This document shows positions 54,339 to 64,000 of a stretch of DNA of 64,000 nt, one piece after another. The translations under genes were made by a program, and so were the position numbers. The stretch comes from Sycobia sp. Sy_11. Lineage: Eukaryota > Arthropoda > Insecta > Hymenoptera > Epichrysomallidae. How positions within the stretch are numbered: position 1 is the first letter of the stretch; each line of letters begins with the position of its first letter. Location: NCBI GenBank assembly GCA_018907035.1, contig JACCIC010000278.1:436001-500000 (forward strand), written 5' to 3'. The notes under the pieces were generated by a model that was not told the origin of the DNA, made no database searches, and saw only the letters and a program-made list of their open reading frames with translations.

Positions 54339-54804
54339 TGATAGAATACACGAAAGTCTAACAAAACCGAAATTAAATTAATATATTATAACGCGATAAA
54401 CATATCGAAGGCGGGCAAAAGTCGTCGACGACTACTGTAGAAGATAGTCAACGCGACCGCCGAAAACCGAAGCGTAGAGAGAGATCGCAATACATAGTCT
54501 TTCTCTCTACCACTAAGCTTAAATCCGAAAACTACGTTAGAGGGGATACTCTGCGCGCGGCGACAGAGAGAGAACCGTGTCAAGTGTATTAGGCCGACGG
54601 CCGCTATCCCCCTCTAATACATGCCGCACGCACACTATCGTACTCTCTCGTTGAACGACCCGCGCCAGCATCGAATACTGCGGTAGGGGAACGCGCAAGC
54701 ATTATACTGTCGCGCATTCCAGCATATACAACGGGTATTCTAAAACGAATTCACCCGCTGTATTTAATTAATATAATTAATTAAAATATTATTCACAACG
54801 AATA

Positions 54805-54860
<56 letters not shown>

Positions 54861-54950
54861 TTATACACTATTTTACGTGTATCAAATGATGTTTGTACGC
54901 AGTAATCGACTGCCTTGTAATTATAATTTCGAAAATTATAGTTAATACTA

Positions 54951-54986
<36 letters not shown>

Positions 54987-55714
54987 AATCGGCGGCTCGT
55001 CCAATATTATACGAGCGGCGACGATAATACCCGATAATTTAATTATAAAAGGGCCTGCAAAAGGCAAATCAGGGAGTTCGTCCAGTGAACCGGCTGGCCC
55101 GAAGTCGTGTCACTTGAACTCTTCCCGGATCTAAGTCTCATCCAGAGCTCGATCAATCCTGACCAAATTTATCACTACTGAAATTATTAACTTGATCTCT
55201 GTTGCGATACACTCCTCAAAAGACAGACGGTTAATAATTTTACCTTTCCTGAAGAGAACGTGATCCTGTTTGCGAGGCGCTCCTTAAAAGACCAGCGGAG
55301 TTAAACTAACCTTAGTTTTATAAGCAAAATAGCAAAAGAAAAATAGCACCGGGTATCCGTGCGGAAACTAGCGCCGGATTAATTAAATTGCACGGAAACT
55401 AGCGTGCGGTTAAATAAATTGTATTACTACGAGTTTATAAATCTAGTTTATTAAGTTTTATACTAAGTTTATTAAGTAATTATTTTCTTTTATGTTTTTT
55501 GTTACAGAACCGTGAGAGTGTGGATTATTTTTCTTTGAATAAATTTATTTTTAATTTTTCTAAACAAAATATACTATGTTGTAAAATTATTTTCCCGAAT
55601 CGCCGTCCAATTCCGAATATACTTCATCCCCTCTCAAATTACCTTGGAATAATACCGCGTAAGCTATACCGAGGGGGATAGGAACGTTACGCTTTAATTA
55701 GATTCCTCTCAGAG
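54339..55714. other. Unidentified insert, LTR-like, with microsatellites
   Basis: Balanced composition at 54390-54740 and 55010-55400, separated by (TA)n(TG)n at about 54795-54861 and (TTA)n at 54946-54986. It has internal near-repeats: CTCCT.AAAAGAC.GnCGG at 55212 and 55280, and GGAAACTAGCG at 55360 and 55395. It fits a solo LTR or non-autonomous element into which the mariner jumped, lying between two BEL pieces. Ends not defined. Confidence 0.4.
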
Positions 55715-56200
55715 CCCCTAATTTTGGTGGCATTTGGGAAGCTAACGTAAGGTCTTTCAAAAGACATTTTTACAGAGTTATAGGCGAATAAAAATTGTCG
55801 TTCCACTTATTTTCAACTCTCTTGGCTGTTATTGAGGCGTATTTAAATTCCAGGTCATGTTCTCATTGGTGACCCACTTGTAACACTCCTTCATCCATTT
55901 TATGAAATGAATGAATCTCAAACTGTCTGCTCCAAATGGAGGTTAATGCAGCTGATGAGAAATCATCTTTAGCAGAGTTGGCAAAAGGAATATCTTGGTC
56001 AGTTACAACAGAGAACGAAGTGGCTTAAGCTTAATTATCATTTTCAAATTGGCGATTTAGTTTTCTTCAAATATAACTTGCTTCCTCCAATAAAATGGAC
56101 ATTAGGATGTATTACCGCCTTACATCCTGATAATGGAAGAATTGATTGTCCTGATATTAAATTTGAATTTATTGGTTTAAGGATATATTTTGTCAAAATA
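55715..56200 (+). pseudogene. BEL/Pao integrase C-terminus
   Basis: Reads RAPNFGGIWEANVRSFKRHF at about 55710-55770, then, across shifts, LLAVIEAYLNSR, QIGDLVFFKYNLLPPIKWTL and LGCITALHPDNGRID. These are the last part of the integrase core and the C-terminal DUF5641-like domain of BEL pol. The core with the catalytic acidic residues before APNFGG is missing. Same orientation as copy B RT/RNase H and probably part of it. Confidence 0.75.
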
Positions 56201-57204
56201 AGAAAATAGTCATTTAATTCCCAATATTTATGTTCTGCTGTTTAGACAATATCAGCTTTATTTTAGTAACTACTTACTTGCTTCAAGTTTATACGATTAC
56301 TTGGTTAAAGAAAATATTTACTTGGTATAGAACAATCGCATGGATTTCTTGAATCAAGTAATAGTTACTTCATATTAGAATTTTTTCCAGTGTATAATTT
56401 TAATGAATTATTTAAAAAAAAACTCTTGCTTAAACCTAAAAAACTTTTTTTTATGAATTCGATAATATTATTTCTTTAATAGTATCGGAAAAATCTTGTC
56501 TTTGATTACAGATTTGATCAATCTATAATTTAAGTATTTAGATCGTTTGCAATTATAGCTATTAGATTTTTTGAATTGAATGCATTACTTTCTTGTTTTA
56601 ATATAATAACCTCCTGAGTCAAAATAATGTTTTCTTAGATTAAAAACATATTTAATTATATATGTATTGCATAACTCTTAGCTATACATACTATATCAAA
56701 AACAAGTAAATAATAATTTGTAGAAAATATCAGTTTGATTCTGTAAAGCTTTTTTTAGAGAATCCATAGTATCCATTGTGTTCAGGTATATGATTAATAA
56801 ATTTTAAAACTCAGGTTTTCCATTTTAATTTTGATCAGCTTGTTTTAAAGAAACGTTTTCTAGAAAATGAGATTGCTTATTTTCAAATTATGATGAGCTA
56901 AATTTAAGTAATAAGAACATTATAATTAAATAAATATTTACTTGACTGGTTTTTCCGTTTTTAAGAAAACCTATTCTCCTGGTTTCAGAAAATGTTTTAA
57001 TTCATAGAAATTTTTGCTGAATTTAAGTTAATATTTATTGAAATTAAGTAAGTTTCCATTTAAGTAATTCAAATTTCTCAGATGAAACAAATATTTTCTT
57101 AAAACAAGAAATATTTTTTTTATTTTAATATTTCAATACTTTGGATCAAGTAACTCAGTAAATAGTACATCGATTTACTAGAATCAAGAAATTATATGTT
57201 TCAG
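56201..57204. repeat. AT-rich repeat-like stretch with CTTGATTC-type words
   Basis: About 1 kb of A/T-rich sequence with recurring words TACTTG, TCAAGTAA, AATCAAGAAAT and TTTTCTTAAAA in both orientations. TTTTTTCCAGTGTATAA occurs near 56385 and ATGTTTCAGTGTGTG at the right end. It looks like a non-coding interspersed repeat ending in a CAGTGT motif. Confidence 0.45.
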
Positions 57205-57231
57205 TGTGTGTGTGTGTGTGTGTGTGTGTGT
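57205..57231. repeat. (TG)n microsatellite
   Basis: Pure TG run. Confidence 0.95.
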
Positions 57232-57244
57232 ATCATATCATATT

Positions 57245-57845
57245 ATAGCATACTAATTTATAAAGTCAAATCGTGACATATAGATTCTACATTGTGTTGG
57301 GAAGGACATAGGCTATGTTTTTTATTGAAAATCATTTTATTTTCATCAATAAATTAAGTTAAAGGTGTTGACTATCATTTAGTCAATACCATTAGCGGCC
57401 ACTACGTGGCGTCGTGAATCACGAACATCAACTCAAAGTAGTCCGCTTAAAGTATTAATATCAGGCCAGCTCAGACGAATGATCATATTCGTCTTTGGGA
57501 TTTGTCTTTGGGATATCGGAAAGAAGGTGTAACGTTAGTTGGTATTACCTTTTTTGTTCTTCAGGTTAATCTGACACTACTCTCATACCTTATGGATATC
57601 TTTTCATTTTTGTAAATTTTATTTTCTCCTAGCTTTCTCGGAACGAGTTTTACTGGGACTATCGTGTTTAGTTGGTCGGAAACGATGTTTAGGTACGTCG
57701 GGACAACTTCTACGAGGAGCTTCGTGTTCGGATGATAGAATGCGATTTCCATGTGTTATATAATGACTTATACGGGGAATTTCGTTTTCGGACGGTAGAA
57801 GAGAATGTCCAGATATGACGGGACGACTTCTATGGGGAGATTCAT
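57245..57845 (+). mobile_element. 60-bp-repeat element, copy 2 (partial, inverted)
   Basis: Tail 57245-57620 is the reverse complement of 8928-9265. Directly next to it, 57630-57845 holds about four of the 60-base units in minus sense (for example GGGACGACTTCTATGGGGAG at 57822). A TA run follows where the centre of the palindrome would be, and the other arm is missing. In this copy the repeats touch the tail, whereas copy 1 has 470 bases between them. Confidence 0.7.
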
Positions 57846-57851
57846 GTATAT

Positions 57852-57855
<4 letters not shown>

Positions 57856-57901
<46 letters not shown>
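57856..57901. repeat. (TA)n microsatellite
   Basis: Sits where the central TA runs of copy 1 would be. Confidence 0.95.
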
Positions 57902-57902
<1 letters not shown>

Positions 57903-58489
57903 GAAATCTAATACACGAATATGTGCATTTGTGCATTTATTTCAATTTTGTTTCCAAATATCCCATTTCGAATTTGCTTGGTATCGCCAGTCACCTCTCC
58001 TTCATTTCTCAATGTTCCCTCCTCTCCCCTTTATGACAGTTCAGAATGCTATAGCTACAGCTGCGACACAACCTACTAAATTACGCTTACCCGCCCCCTT
58101 CCTCCTTACCAGCCAGAACACTCATCGCCGCTTGCACTGCCGGCACACGTATTTTTTTATTCGGACCTTGTCTTACAGTATCCTACCATTACCGATCCTA
58201 AACGGACCTTGTTCACGGTTCTTCCGTAGCAAGCAACAACGCTATTTTTAGAACCTTTCATTTGCATGGGCTCTAGCAATCTCTATTCATTTCCGGTTAT
58301 ATATTAAGAAATTCCAACAGGGCATCCGCAATGTAGTGGCTAGTGCCTTTACTGCATTTCTAGTTCGTAGGCGCGAGGAGCGCGGGAGCGTGGCTACCGC
58401 GAGACATATGGGTGTATATATATATATATATATATAGATTTATATATATTATTAAAATTAAGAAAAAGAAAAAGAAAATACATACAAGG
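57902..58489. other. Unassigned, balanced composition
   Basis: The frame 57805-58251 is open for 148 codons, but its start lies in the repeat units and TA run. The rest (HFEFAWYRQSPLLHFSMF) gives no family. A (TA)n run at 58415-58448. Confidence 0.35.
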
Positions 58490-58900
58490 TCTTTCCGAAA
58501 TAATTGATCAACGTATCACGATGGATCGAGAAGGAAAAGTTATATGTAAATATCAAATCAATTTTGGACGATATCGAATAGTTTTTGCACTAGAAAAGGA
58601 GAAACTAGAAGGCGGAACTATTGACAAAGAAAAAAATACAAAATAGTGGGATCTGTCGATGGGACTGCCTAACTAATACACAAGCACTACCATGGTTGTC
58701 AAAATCGAACTTTCTTGATGCAAACTCACTTGCCAATCCCTTCGCTTAGAACGAAGCAGAAGACATCAAAATTATGGTATCTGTCCATGAGGACCTATCT
58801 AATACGCAGGCCAATACCGTGGTTATAAAAACCGACAATTTTTTAACATAATTTCGTTTTGAAGGTCTTTCTATCCAATCCTTGTGTACTATAGGGGGAA
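58490..58900 (+). repeat. Diverged tandem duplication, about 120-bp unit
   Basis: 58645-58730 and 58776-58860 share GG.ATCTGTC.ATG.GGAC then CTAA.AC.CA.GC, ACC.TGGTT and AAAA.CGA. A second matching pair (AAGGTCTTTC) frames them at 58496 and 58864. Probably a transposon end with internal duplication. Confidence 0.5.
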
Positions 58901-59254
58901 GTTCTCATATTTTCCTGCATTTGGCAACAAATATTGAAAAGAGAGATAATAAATAATAATAGTTAAAAATAAACTTGGGCTTTTTGGGCTTAAAATGCTT
59001 TCTTCTTCCGAATTTAATGCTATAAATTGAGATTTTTATTGATTTAAACTCTCTGCTGAATTTTATCAGAGACAAATATAATAAATTGTAAGAAAGAACG
59101 CTCAATATCTTCAAAATGTCTTATTTTGGAGTAATCTAACGTACCTTGCTCAATTGAACTAAATATTTCATCCTTGTTAAAGATATTATTATCATATAAA
59201 ATACTTTAATCGTACTTATGCCGACTGTTTTTAGATAAAATTAATAAATAACAA
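58901..59254. other. AT-rich spacer
   Basis: No gene or repeat recognised. Confidence 0.4.
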
Positions 59255-59520
59255 TTTGGTCCTTGATGAGGAGCCATAGTGAGCTCGTTGGAGAGCCGTA
59301 GTGAGAAACGTTGAATAACAGCAGCAGAAACTTTAGTTAATTAAACATAGTGGGGACAGTCAGAGTGTACTTTAATAATGAAAAATTTTTTTCAGCTAAT
59401 AAAATTTTTTATTGCACTTTAGTCTACAGGGGTGATTTTAAAAAAGAACAGTTGGACTATCATTATAATTTTTAATTAATTATATATTGATATGTATTGA
59501 GATATATTAATTATATATTA
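59255..59520 (+). repeat. Dispersed repeat family R1, copy 2
   Basis: Partner of 2215-2500, same orientation. This copy has a small extra internal duplication of GAGCC.TAGTGAG (59271 and 59293). Confidence 0.7.
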
Positions 59521-60021
59521 TTAATATGTATTACCAATAAAAATATTTATTAATTTTATCATTATATAAAAATAGATTCTATTATTATAAATTACTCGCA
59601 GCAAAGATATGCAATAATAATATAAGACATGTATTTTTGAAGTAATAATCGTTAAGTTTTTGTCGCTATGTAAACACCTCCACTTTTATTACTTAATTCT
59701 GATAAATATAATCAGTATGGTGAAAAATTGTGAATACCCTTTTAAGTTAAAATTTTATTTAGAAGAAGATGGTACATTTTTTATCATTAATTTTTAATTT
59801 TAAATTTTTAAAAAAGTGGTAAGTGTACCTCAAATATTACAAAATATTGGAATCCGTGTCATAAAAGTAAGGAAATCACCATTTTATTGATTTTTATTAA
59901 ATCTACGTAAAACAATTTTCTTTTAATCGTATTTTTCAACTTTTGCATTAAAAGTAAGATGATTATCAATTAGATAGATCGAAAGGCATTATCCAGCTTT
60001 TGAGCTCACACTATAAAAAAT
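59521..60021. other. AT-rich spacer
   Basis: Mostly A/T. Nothing supported. Confidence 0.4.
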
Positions 60022-60366
60022 AATTTTCAATAAAAATCAAGTCTTGAAAAAATCAAATAAATCGTCGAAGTTTTCATTTTTCTTGATTTTTCGATCACTG
60101 TGTTCGTTCGTTTCGACTACAGTTCTCTGGCCACTTCGTTGCGACCTTCGCTTGATGCACCAACGATAATTGTTGGATAACCAGCCAGTATCGATTTCCA
60201 AAATTGACAGACAATTTATGCAAATATTGAATGGCGATAAATAACACAAATCTATTTCAGACGAAGAATAAGACTGAAGAATCGTTGAATAATCATTACT
60301 AACAGCTGAATAATGAATAATTTTATATAAATCACTTGAAGGAACTGCATCTTTGCAATCATTGTC
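60022..60366 (-). other. Open frame of about 114 codons, possible terminal exon
   Basis: The minus strand is open from about 60366 to a TGA at about 60049. It reads DNDCKDAVPSSDLYKIIHYS, then SSEIDLCYLSPFNICINCLS, LEIDTGWLSNNYRWCIKRRS and ENFDDLFDFFKT before the stop. The mixed composition with cysteines, aromatic residues and an acidic end looks more like real protein than the translations around it, and the DNA is less AT-rich. A CAG (60347) at its start could be a splice acceptor. I do not recognise the protein; a nested gene or a worn transposon gene are both possible. Confidence 0.3.
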
Positions 60367-61473
60367 CTGCTGCGCTTTTCTTTAAGCGGGAGGCAATATG
60401 AATAATGGTAATTTCTATAAAATTGGGAAAAATTACATAAGTATTCCAAAGCATTCCAAGCTAATATTGAGAAAAATTATTTGTTCTTATAAATTCTGAA
60501 TTCAAATACCTTCTTTGAAAAACATATTATATCAAAATAAAGTCCAAGGCGCCTAGGTCGGAAAATAGTTTTATAGTAAAAATTAAAGTCAAATTATTTT
60601 TATAGCTTAAAATTAGTGAAAATAGGATTAGGGAAAATTGGAAATGTGTACTCGCATCCTATATGCATAAATCAGTCGTCGTAGTAATTAAATATAGATA
60701 TAAGCATATAAAGATTAATACTGGGAGGTGCTTTAACTCGTGTACACTTATACGGTAAAATTAAAGATAGAATCTTTCTTGAATCCTAAAAATGTTCAGT
60801 TTTAGAGTGACTCGGCCATTACTTTACATTAGTTACAGAAATTATCCGATACCGTAAAAGTATGTGGAGCAAACCTTGTAAGAAATAACTAAAATTTATT
60901 CAAGATATATAATAGTACTATGTAATCAAATCCGTGCCGATGCTTTTTCAGGGACTACTATATTTCAAATTCCTTTAAAATTTGAAGATTTTAAAGAAAC
61001 TTTCGTCATACTATCGCCTGACGCGAGTAGGATCCCACTGTTTGACGATTCATAAATTGTTTATAGCTCAAGAAACAAAATTTTAAAAATTAAAAAAATT
61101 TTTTTATGTTTTGCATACATTCCAGCCCCGATAATAATTAGTGTATCATCAAAAATAAATAAATAATAAGAAAACTTCTATGCTATAATCGATCTAGTTC
61201 ATCAGCTGAGTTCATAAATAAGAGTATACATTTTAATAAAAGTATACAGTTATATAATCAAACACATAGGACACACAATCATTTCTTAAAAATCTAATTA
61301 TGAAAATGCGAACTTAGTTTCCGACCTTCACGTTTAGATGGTGATATAAGTAGTACGAAAAGTCAGATGTGTCTGATTCAGTACTTATTTTTTAACTTTT
61401 GCATTGACCGATAAAATTCGGTGAACAGGCGTGATCATTTGTGTAAACATTATAATTTTTTGACCAGTGAAAA
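60367..61473. other. AT-rich spacer
   Basis: No frame of interest. The 5' terminal repeat of the mariner that follows should lie within the last 120 bases. Confidence 0.4.
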
Positions 61474-61876
61474 ATGAGTCGTGATAAATCGTTTTTTCGA
61501 AATGTCCTTTTGAACTATTTGAAAAAGAATGTAGCAGAATCTAACCGATTGCTTGAAGAAGTTATGACGTACAAGCTCCATCACTGGGAGTGGTTTCAAG
61601 AATGGTTCAAGTGGGTTCAATAGTAGTTTCAGCGGTTTAGAAGCGTAGATACTGATGCTAATGATAAAGAACATTCTGGACAACTGAAAAAGTTTGATGA
61701 TAGTGAATTGCAAGCATTATTGGACGAAAACTCCGCTCAAACGCAAAAACAACGTTGGCAAACGTTTACATGCAATGGGAAAGATTCATAAAGAAGGAAA
61801 ATGGATGCCACACGATTTGACTGAAAGTGTCATTATGAATCAATATAACATCGCACTGTCTTTGATTGCTAGGTAA
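61474..61876 (+). pseudogene. Mariner transposase N-terminal fragment
   Basis: From ATG 61474: MSRDKSFFRNVLLNYLKKN, AESNRLLEEV, two adjacent TAG codons near 61621, FQRFRSVDTDANDKEHSGQL, DDSELQALLDENSAQTQK; then, after a deletion and shift, KRLHAMGKIHKEGKWMPHDL. Homology ends near 61876, before the first catalytic aspartate. Related to, but clearly different from, the 53-kb copy. The downstream 200 bases are AT-rich and may be its decayed remainder. Confidence 0.75.
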
Positions 61877-62075
61877 AAAAATAGATTTTAGGTGGCGAAT
61901 GTCGACAAATTTTTCATTTTTCAAGATTTTATTTTGAACTTGAAATTTTTCATGTCCAATGTTTTCCCCTGATAAATTGCCATAAATTTAACAATATGAA
62001 AAATTTACAATAATAGAAATATGGTTTCTTATTGGAAAACAAAAATGGATGCATTTTTTCAACGCATATACCATG

Positions 62076-63068
62076 TGATCAAATTTGATCCGGATTGTCC
62101 AAAAAAAGAACATTTTTACGTATTTTAATACAAATCTTTATGAGCGCCTTCAAAATAGGATCTATTGAGCCAATATAAGCATCCCAACGCTTAATCCTAT
62201 TTTTCATTTTAGGTTTACACCTGTTTTAAGCATTACCTAGAATTGCCTTCAGTTTATTTAGCGAATTACTTTTCATGGCTTCAATGGACTCATAGTGCGT
62301 CCCGGATGAACTCATAGTGCGTGCGAATTTTTGAGTTTTGGAAAGAGGAAAAATCACAGTGAGCCAAATCTGGTGAATACGGTGGCTCAGAGATGACTTT
62401 CATTCCGTGTTTGGTCAAAAAATCAGAACCAATCATGCTGGAATTTGTCGGCGCATTATTGTGGTGAAAAAAGCATAAATTAACTTCCCACAAATCCTGT
62501 CGTTTACGACGAATTGCTTCACGTCGACGTCGCGAAAGCAAGTAGTACTCCTTATGTATGACGTCTTGGAATGAATTCATGGTGAATCATCCCATGGTAA
62601 TCGAAAAAACCGATGAGCATCAGCTTGATTTTCGGATTTTTTTTGGAGCGCCATTCGCTAGATTATCGTTGTTAACAGAGGTGGATGGCGACTTGCACGA
62701 GGCCAGTTTTCGACGACTTCACGACTTTCACTGAATGCTTTGTGCCACTGAAATACTTGCGTTCACGATAAAATAGACTCCCTAAAACACTTCTGCAAGA
62801 TTTTGAAGGATTCCGTAGCCGTAATTCCTTTGAAAACACAAAATTTCAAGCAAACTCGTTGATCAAATTTTTTTTTTCATAGTGAATATCTCCAGACAAA
62901 CTTTTTGCGTCGTGAACAAGCAGCTGACCAACATACACTAATGGAGTTATGGCGCTCAAATTTCACACGAACATCAAGGAAGGTTGTACCAATATAGGAA
63001 AAAAAATTTTTTACCGTTTCAGTTTACGCGTGGAGTTTAAATGCACCAGTCCGGGTCAAATTTGACCA
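62076..63068 (-). mobile_element. Mariner element with terminal repeats, decayed
   Basis: Ends pair as inverted repeats: TGATCAAATTTGATCCGGAT at 62076 and, reverse-complemented, TGGTCAAATTTGACCCGGAC at 63068. The flank is TA on the right and TG on the left. A minus-strand transposase remnant lies between. About 990 bases, shorter than a full mariner. Confidence 0.8.
62290..62880 (-). pseudogene. Mariner transposase remnant (third subfamily)
   Basis: Minus strand: FDQRVCLKFCVF, ESILSRTQVFQWHKAFSESR (HTH), then after stops the frame 62580-62290 with FFHHNNAPTNSSMIGSDFLT, where the second catalytic aspartate (usually HHDNAP) has become asparagine, and ISEPPYSPDLAHCDFSSFQN with the third aspartate. 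The GDExW block is missing. Inactive. Confidence 0.78.
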
Positions 63069-64000
63069 TATCGTATCATCGATAAGATTAAGATATATTG
63101 TTTATATTTTGTACTTTTTAGTTGTAATAAATATTATACACCTGCACAGAGTGGCGAACGCTACCATCGCATCCTAGAATTCAACCCAAAGTATACTTTT
63201 TTTATTTTGCTGCATAAAATTTATGTCCTCAAGAAAACATGGATTCTCACTAAATTATTTCATAAAATAATTACATTAAAATAATTTTTGATAATACCTA
63301 AATAAATAATTTTAGTTAAAAGTATTTAGATTTATAATGTATTAATTTCTATATAGATCAATATATAAATTTAAAAATGAAAAGTATATTTCTGCAGACT
63401 ATTTCTCATTAATCTAACACATATGTTTATCTGTTATTAAGCTTGCCGCTGTGTAGGCTTCTAAATTATAGTTCTTCGAGCATAGGTGAGTCGTATTTCT
63501 TTAGTTCTTATAAAGTATAATATATAAAAGACGCTCATGAGCATTTTCGATTTTAGATCTGTAGAAATTATTTGGTGTAGCTTCAATACTACGGCGACAC
63601 ATACAAAGTATTTGATCTCGTCGCATTAATTAATTATAGGACTGATCCCACCCCATCTCTATCTAATATATTTGGAACTAGCGCAGAATTTAGTTCTGCA
63701 TATTCCGTGTTTATCCTCTCCTTGTTTAAGGCTTGTTTTACATCTACATAGAGAATGTTTAAAAGTATTAAATGCTATTTTTTACACTTTCAATATAATC
63801 ATGTATAATCCCTGTTTCGTACGGAATCCAAGAAATTCCGATTCCATCATTTGACATTGCTTTTAAGACCATATAAAAATTTAATTAATTGCCAAACATA
63901 GTCGTCCTTATGAACTTCGTAGTCACTAGCTTCCTCGGGTAGTACCATGTAAATGTGATATTATGTGATAACACCACGTAAATGTGATACTGAATATTAC
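63069..64000. other. AT-rich DNA to window end
   Basis: No gene, repeat pair or exon recognised. Two near-identical 18-base words (ACCA.GTAAATGTGATA) stand at 63945 and 63973. Confidence 0.4.

Noticed and set aside
57805..58251. 148-codon plus frame
   Set aside because: Starts in the 60-bp repeats, passes through a TA run (Tyr-Ile), and the remainder has no recognisable family.
1..64000. tRNA, rRNA or other structured RNA genes
   Set aside because: I saw no A-box/B-box tRNA pattern or rRNA-like stretch; the tRNA-like matches are only primer-binding sites.

Overview
The window is a piece of animal nuclear DNA, most likely from an insect. It is AT-rich, has no bacterial operon structure, and is full of dinucleotide microsatellites and decayed transposons of the kinds seen in arthropods (mariner, Tc1, gypsy, BEL/Pao, Polinton/Maverick). 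A hymenopteran such as an ant is a guess from the look of the repeats, not a conclusion.

The only host gene I can support is on the + strand. Four exons (10534-10816, 10905-11325, 32281-32429, 32538-32718) encode part of a laminin IV domain, laminin-type EGF modules and an immunoglobulin domain. That order is the domain III to domain IV junction of perlecan (trol in Drosophila, HSPG2 in mammals). Reading phase is preserved across every junction, including an intron of about 21 kb between the second and third exons. No exon is recognised before 10534 or after 32718, so the gene probably runs off both ends and nearly all of the window is intron.

The introns are layered with mobile elements. 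From left to right: a gypsy fragment (2870-3780); a truncated mariner joined to a GC-rich block (4611-6240); a large palindrome built of 60-bp direct repeats (6622-8460) with a conserved tail (8928-9265), which has a second partial copy at 57245-57845; gypsy fragments and a solo LTR with target-site duplication (12420-16230); an LTR end with primer-binding site and gag start (17401-17945); an almost complete minus-strand gypsy element with both LTRs (18421-24761); a gypsy 3' fragment and a Tc1-like transposase (25630-27340); a deleted BEL element (27598-30035); and a mariner (30884-31772).

Past the Ig exons there is a BEL LTR, primer site and open gag (33179-35590) that runs into a Polinton/Maverick (about 35595-43240). 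The Polinton carries a family-B DNA polymerase, a retroviral-type integrase with chromodomain and several element-specific proteins. Next come a second copy of the first gypsy family (44570-47735), an LTR with a tRNA-Lys-type primer site (ends 51098), a second copy of the 28-kb BEL family (51335-52915, with an integrase piece at 55715-56200), and a nearly full-length mariner with matching ends (53070-54338) inside an unidentified insert. The right edge holds two more mariners.

The most unusual object is the 60-bp-repeat palindrome, which looks like a foldback-type element. Most element genes carry stops or frameshifts. The longest clean frames are the BEL gag at 34749 and the mariner transposase C-terminal part at 53345. 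All boundaries were set by eye and are approximate unless a duplicated end is stated.
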